From CADEED01 sp963839685 (lineage in GTDB: Bacteria > Pseudomonadota > Gammaproteobacteria > Steroidobacterales > Steroidobacteraceae), in the NCBI GenBank assembly GCA_963839685.1, contig CAWIVS010000008.1, forward strand, positions 186,001 through 250,000: DNA of 64,000 nucleotides, given 5' to 3'. The notes under the pieces are model-generated. The model worked only from the letters and a program-made list of their open reading frames with translations, was not told the origin of the DNA and searched no databases. The translations under genes and the position numbers were made by a program. Every line of letters begins with the position of its first letter. The stretch's first letter is position 1. Below are positions 61,473 through 64,000 of this stretch, piece by piece.

Positions 61473-62688
61473 TTAGCGCTTGGCGACGTCGTTGGCGGTG
61501 TCGGCGTGCATGTCGGTGCTGCCCTTCTGCTGGGCCAGCTCTTCGGCGGCCGGCACGGGTTTCACGGGCGAACCCGGCTTCGCCTTCTGCAGTCCGTCCA
61601 CGATCACGCGATCGCCGGCCGTGAGCCCGGCGGTGATGAGCCATTCGCCCTTGATGGTGCGATCGGCGGTGACCACGCGCTCCGCCACCTTGTCATCCTT
61701 GTCGACGATGAGCACCGTGGCTTCGCCGCGCGGATTGTGCGAGACACCGCGCTGCGGGACGAGCAACGCCGCGGAGCGGGTGCCCTGCGCCAGCTGCGCG
61801 CGCACGAACATGCCGGGCAACAATTCACGGCGCGGGTTGGGGAATACCGCGCGCAGCAACACCGAGCCCGTGCTCGGATCCACCGACGCTTCCGACACCT
61901 TGAGCCGGCCGCGCTCGGCATAGACGCTGCCATCTTCGAGCGTGAGGCTGACTTCAGCCTGGTTCTTGTCGTCCTTGACCAGTTCACCGGCCGCGAGCTG
62001 GCGCTGCAGGCGCAGCATCTCGGTGGACGACTGCGCGATGTCGACGTAGATGGGATCGAGCTGCTGCACGGTGGCGAGCGGGCTTTGCTGTCCGCTGGTG
62101 ACCAGCGCACCCTCGGTGACCAGCGTGCGCCCGATCTGGCCATTGATCGGCGACAACACCTGCGTGTACACCACGTTGATGCGCGCGGCATCGACGGCGG
62201 CGCGCGCCGAAGCCACGTCCGCCTCCGCGCGTGCGCGTGAGGCGATGGCGTCATCATTCTCCTGTTTCGAGACCGCATTGGCCGTCGATCAGCGGCGCGT
62301 AACGCTCTTCCAGCAGTCGCGCGGAGACCGCCTGCGCCTCGGCACGCTTGAGTGCCGCCTGGGCGGACGACAGCGCCGCGCGATAACTGCCGGCGTCGAT
62401 CTGGAACAACTGCTCGCCGGCCTTGACCTCGGAGCCTTCGGCGAACAGGCGCTTCTGCACGATGCCCGTGACCTGCGGACGTACTTCGGCGACGCGAAAT
62501 GCCGTGGTGCGTCCTGGCAGCTGATCGGTGATGGCGACCGAGCGTGCCTTGAGCGTGATGATGCTGACCTCGGGCGGCGGTGGCGGCCCATCCTGATCCT
62601 TCCCGCAGGCGGACAGCAGCAGCGCGGCCGCCGCCAGCGTCAACGACGCAAGCAACCCGGCGTGGGCCAGGCGGTCATTCTTTTTCAT
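61473..62688 (-). CDS. RND periplasmic adaptor (membrane fusion lipoprotein), one frameshift
   Basis: Restored length about 405 residues. Lipoprotein leader with lipobox LLSAC (residue 28). Barrel-sandwich segment AEVRPQVTGIVQKRLFAEGS, alpha-hairpin with YAPLID, and beta-barrel INGQIGRTLVTEGALV follow the AcrA/MexA order. One frame change near 62275. It ends 12 bases before the RND start. Confidence 0.92.
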
Positions 62689-63166
62689 CGCGTGCTCCGT
62701 TGGCCAGCATGCGGCTCAGGAAATCGTTGAGTTGCACCAGCTCGTCTTTCTTGAAGCCGTCCAGGTGCACGTGCATGCCGTCGACCACGATGGGCCAGAT
62801 CTTGTTGGCAACCTTGCGGCCCTTGGCGGTGAGATGCAGGTGCACGACGCGGCGATCGGCTTCACTGCGTTCGCGACGCAGCAGATCCTTTTCCTCGAGG
62901 CGATCGAGCATGCGCGACATCGAGGCAAAGCCCACCTGGCTGACGCGCGCGAGCCCGGCCACCGTGTCGGCGCGCTTGAGCCACAACATGAGCACCGGCT
63001 CCCATTGCATGCCGGTGAGCTCGAGCGCCTGCATGTGGGTGTCGACGCGCCGCATCAGCGAGCTGGTCACGAACTTGAGCTGCCGGCAGATCATGCGATG
63101 AGTGTTGTCCTCGGGCGGCGGAACCGGCTCGCTGTGTTCGCGTGAACGACGCAATGCTGCTGGCAT
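62675..63166 (-). CDS. MarR-family repressor
   Basis: 163 residues from ATG 63166 (an in-frame ATG at 63217 is also possible). Winged-helix segments MQWEPVLMLWLKR, VGFASMSRMLDRLEEKDLLR and the wing RRERSEADRRVVHLHLTAKG are typical. It overlaps the adaptor gene by 14 bases and heads the efflux operon, so it most likely represses its own operon until a drug binds. TTGACA (minus strand, 63227-63222) upstream could be the -35 box. Confidence 0.9.
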   Translation of the reverse strand: MPAALRRSREHSEPVPPPEDNTHRMICRQLKFVTSSLMRRVDTHMQALELTGMQWEPVLMLWLKRADTVAGLARVSQVGFASMSRMLDRLEEKDLLRRERSEADRRVVHLHLTAKGRKVANKIWPIVVDGMHVHLDGFKKDELVQLNDFLSRMLANGARDEKE

Positions 63167-63441
63167 GGCTGCGGGAGACCTCAAGGCTGGGACCGGTAGC
63201 ATTTCGTGTGCATGCAATATTTGTCAAGGCAATTAGTTCACGGGCAAATGCTTAGGGCCTGCGTGTCCGGCTCGTGGGCAGATCCAGGTTTTCCGGCGCC
63301 AGCCCGCTGATTCGCAAGGCATTTGCGTGAAAGCCAGGTGGTTCCAGCGTCTGCCGCGGTGCGACAGATTGGTTCAGCTTACGAATCGGATAGAAACCGT
63401 GAATGCATTGCAGCCACGTTTGCGTTTCAAATGACACAACA

Positions 63442-63726
63442 ATGAACCACCGCCAGATCCCTACCCTCGACTGGGAAGACGTCCGCTACTTCATCGCCAT
63501 GGCGCGTCACGGAACACTGCTGGGCGCTGCGCGCAACCTGCACGTGACTACCGGCGCAGTCCTTGGCCGGCTGGAAAGCCTGGAGACGGCCCTGGGATGT
63601 GCGCTGTTCACGCGCAACGCCGGCACACTCACGCTGAATGCCGACGGCGCCGCGGCGCTGGCTGAAGCCGCGCAGATGGAAATGGCCGCGGGCTCACTCA
63701 CCCAGAAACGCGCGTGGTGCCGATGA
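63442..63726 (+). pseudogene. Truncated LysR-type regulator (DNA-binding domain only)
   Basis: 94 residues: a LysR winged-helix domain (DWEDVRYFIAMARHGTLLGA, then RLESLETALGCALFTR) and the first part of the linker helix, then a stop. The effector domain of about 200 residues is missing and the next gene starts 50 bases on. It is a remnant or an unusual stand-alone HTH. Confidence 0.7.
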
Positions 63727-63775
63727 GGTTGACGGGAGATTGGCAGTGCTGCGCAGCGTCACGGATGGTGGCGGC

Positions 63776-64000
63776 GTGAGCGACTCTCATCCGATAGCGG
63801 GATTTGATCGGCGCGCCCTGCTGTTCATGGCGGCCGCGGCGGCCATCCTCATGATCACCATGGGGATGCGCCAGTCGCTGGGGCTGTTCATTGCTCCCAT
63901 CATCGACAGCACGCACGTCGGCTACGCCGCCATGAGTTTCGCGATGGCTGTCGGCCAACTCATGTGGGGCGTGGCGCAACCGACCTTCGGCGCCCTCGCC
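63776..64000 (+). CDS. MFS transporter, 5' part
   Basis: GTG start, 75 codons visible, cut by the window end. Hydrophobic helices begin LLFMAAAAAILMITMG and include RQSLGLFIAPI and MSFAMAVGQLMWGVAQPTFG, the TM1-TM3 pattern of major facilitator transporters of the oxalate/formate or YbfB-like type. Substrate unknown. Confidence 0.8.
   Translation, partial: MSDSHPIAGFDRRALLFMAAAAAILMITMGMRQSLGLFIAPIIDSTHVGYAAMSFAMAVGQLMWGVAQPTFGALA

Noticed and set aside
60537..62240. 567-codon open frame on the plus strand
   Set aside because: Antisense to the RND and adaptor genes; His/Arg/Asp-rich shadow composition.
63252..63437. 61-codon minus-strand ORF between MarR and LysR genes
   Set aside because: Looks protein-like in places (LQCIHGFYPIRKLNQS) but no family recognised and no ribosome binding site; left out as unsupported.

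Overview
This window is GC-rich bacterial chromosome from a member of the Pseudomonadota. Gammaproteobacteria near the Xanthomonadales/Steroidobacteraceae are the best guess: the integron recombination sites are of the kind seen in xanthomonads and environmental integrons, and there are Tat-exported PhoX and FAD enzymes, a GH11 xylanase with a CBM60 module, and DUF1501/DUF1800 pairs. The taxonomic call is an inference. No rRNA, tRNA, CRISPR array or intact insertion sequence was recognised.

Layout. 1-1.7 kb: end of a PpiC-type prolyl isomerase and a HupE/UreJ membrane protein. 1.7-6.7 kb (minus strand): a bifunctional-looking GGDEF-EAL protein, and a partner-switch module made of an RsbW-like kinase, a STAS antagonist and a SpoIIE/PP2C phosphatase whose N-terminus is a four-helix voltage-sensor domain. 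6.8-18.9 kb: GST, GNAT, DUF1501/DUF1800 pair, Tat FAD oxidase, alpha-carbonic anhydrase, small lipoprotein, DUF1989 protein, AsmA, CDF transporter. 19.2-26.5 kb: secreted xylanase with candidate LacI/XylR-type operators, a cytochrome-ankyrin-toroid protein, alpha/beta hydrolase, pirin, MBL-fold hydrolase. 26.5-28.9 kb: a secreted two-module protein in a segment bounded by an exact 23-bp direct repeat. 28.9-31.8 kb: 6-phosphogluconate dehydrogenase, an unknown protein, a DAO oxidoreductase. 32-40.5 kb: a giant cyclic beta-1,2-glucan synthase. 40.5-48.9 kb: an RHH regulator and a Hyf-like membrane complex (B, C, E, F, G, I) whose large subunit has lost all four Ni-binding cysteines, followed by a spermidine-synthase-like gene and a terminator. 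48.9-51.2 kb: PhoX with a candidate Pho box. 52.1-56.9 kb: an integrase-less cluster of integron cassettes with attC sites (CALIN). 56.9-63.2 kb: MarR-MFP-RND-OMP tripartite efflux operon. The right edge has a truncated LysR gene and the start of an MFS transporter.

How the genes work together. The phosphatase, STAS protein and kinase form one candidate signalling cascade (membrane potential to STAS phosphorylation state), with the adjacent cyclic-di-GMP enzyme as a possible output. The Hyf-like genes form one subcomplex with a single Fe-S electron-transfer subunit and ion-pumping membrane arms. The efflux genes form one self-regulated operon. The cassettes all read in the plus direction, as in an integron.

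Quality warning. About twenty genes are split by one-base frameshifts; several of the shifts examined lie in homopolymer runs. Reading across each shift restores conserved protein sequence, so most are probably sequence errors. Spans given for such genes cover the whole restored gene. The frameshifts are about eight times denser in the Hyf-like locus than elsewhere.
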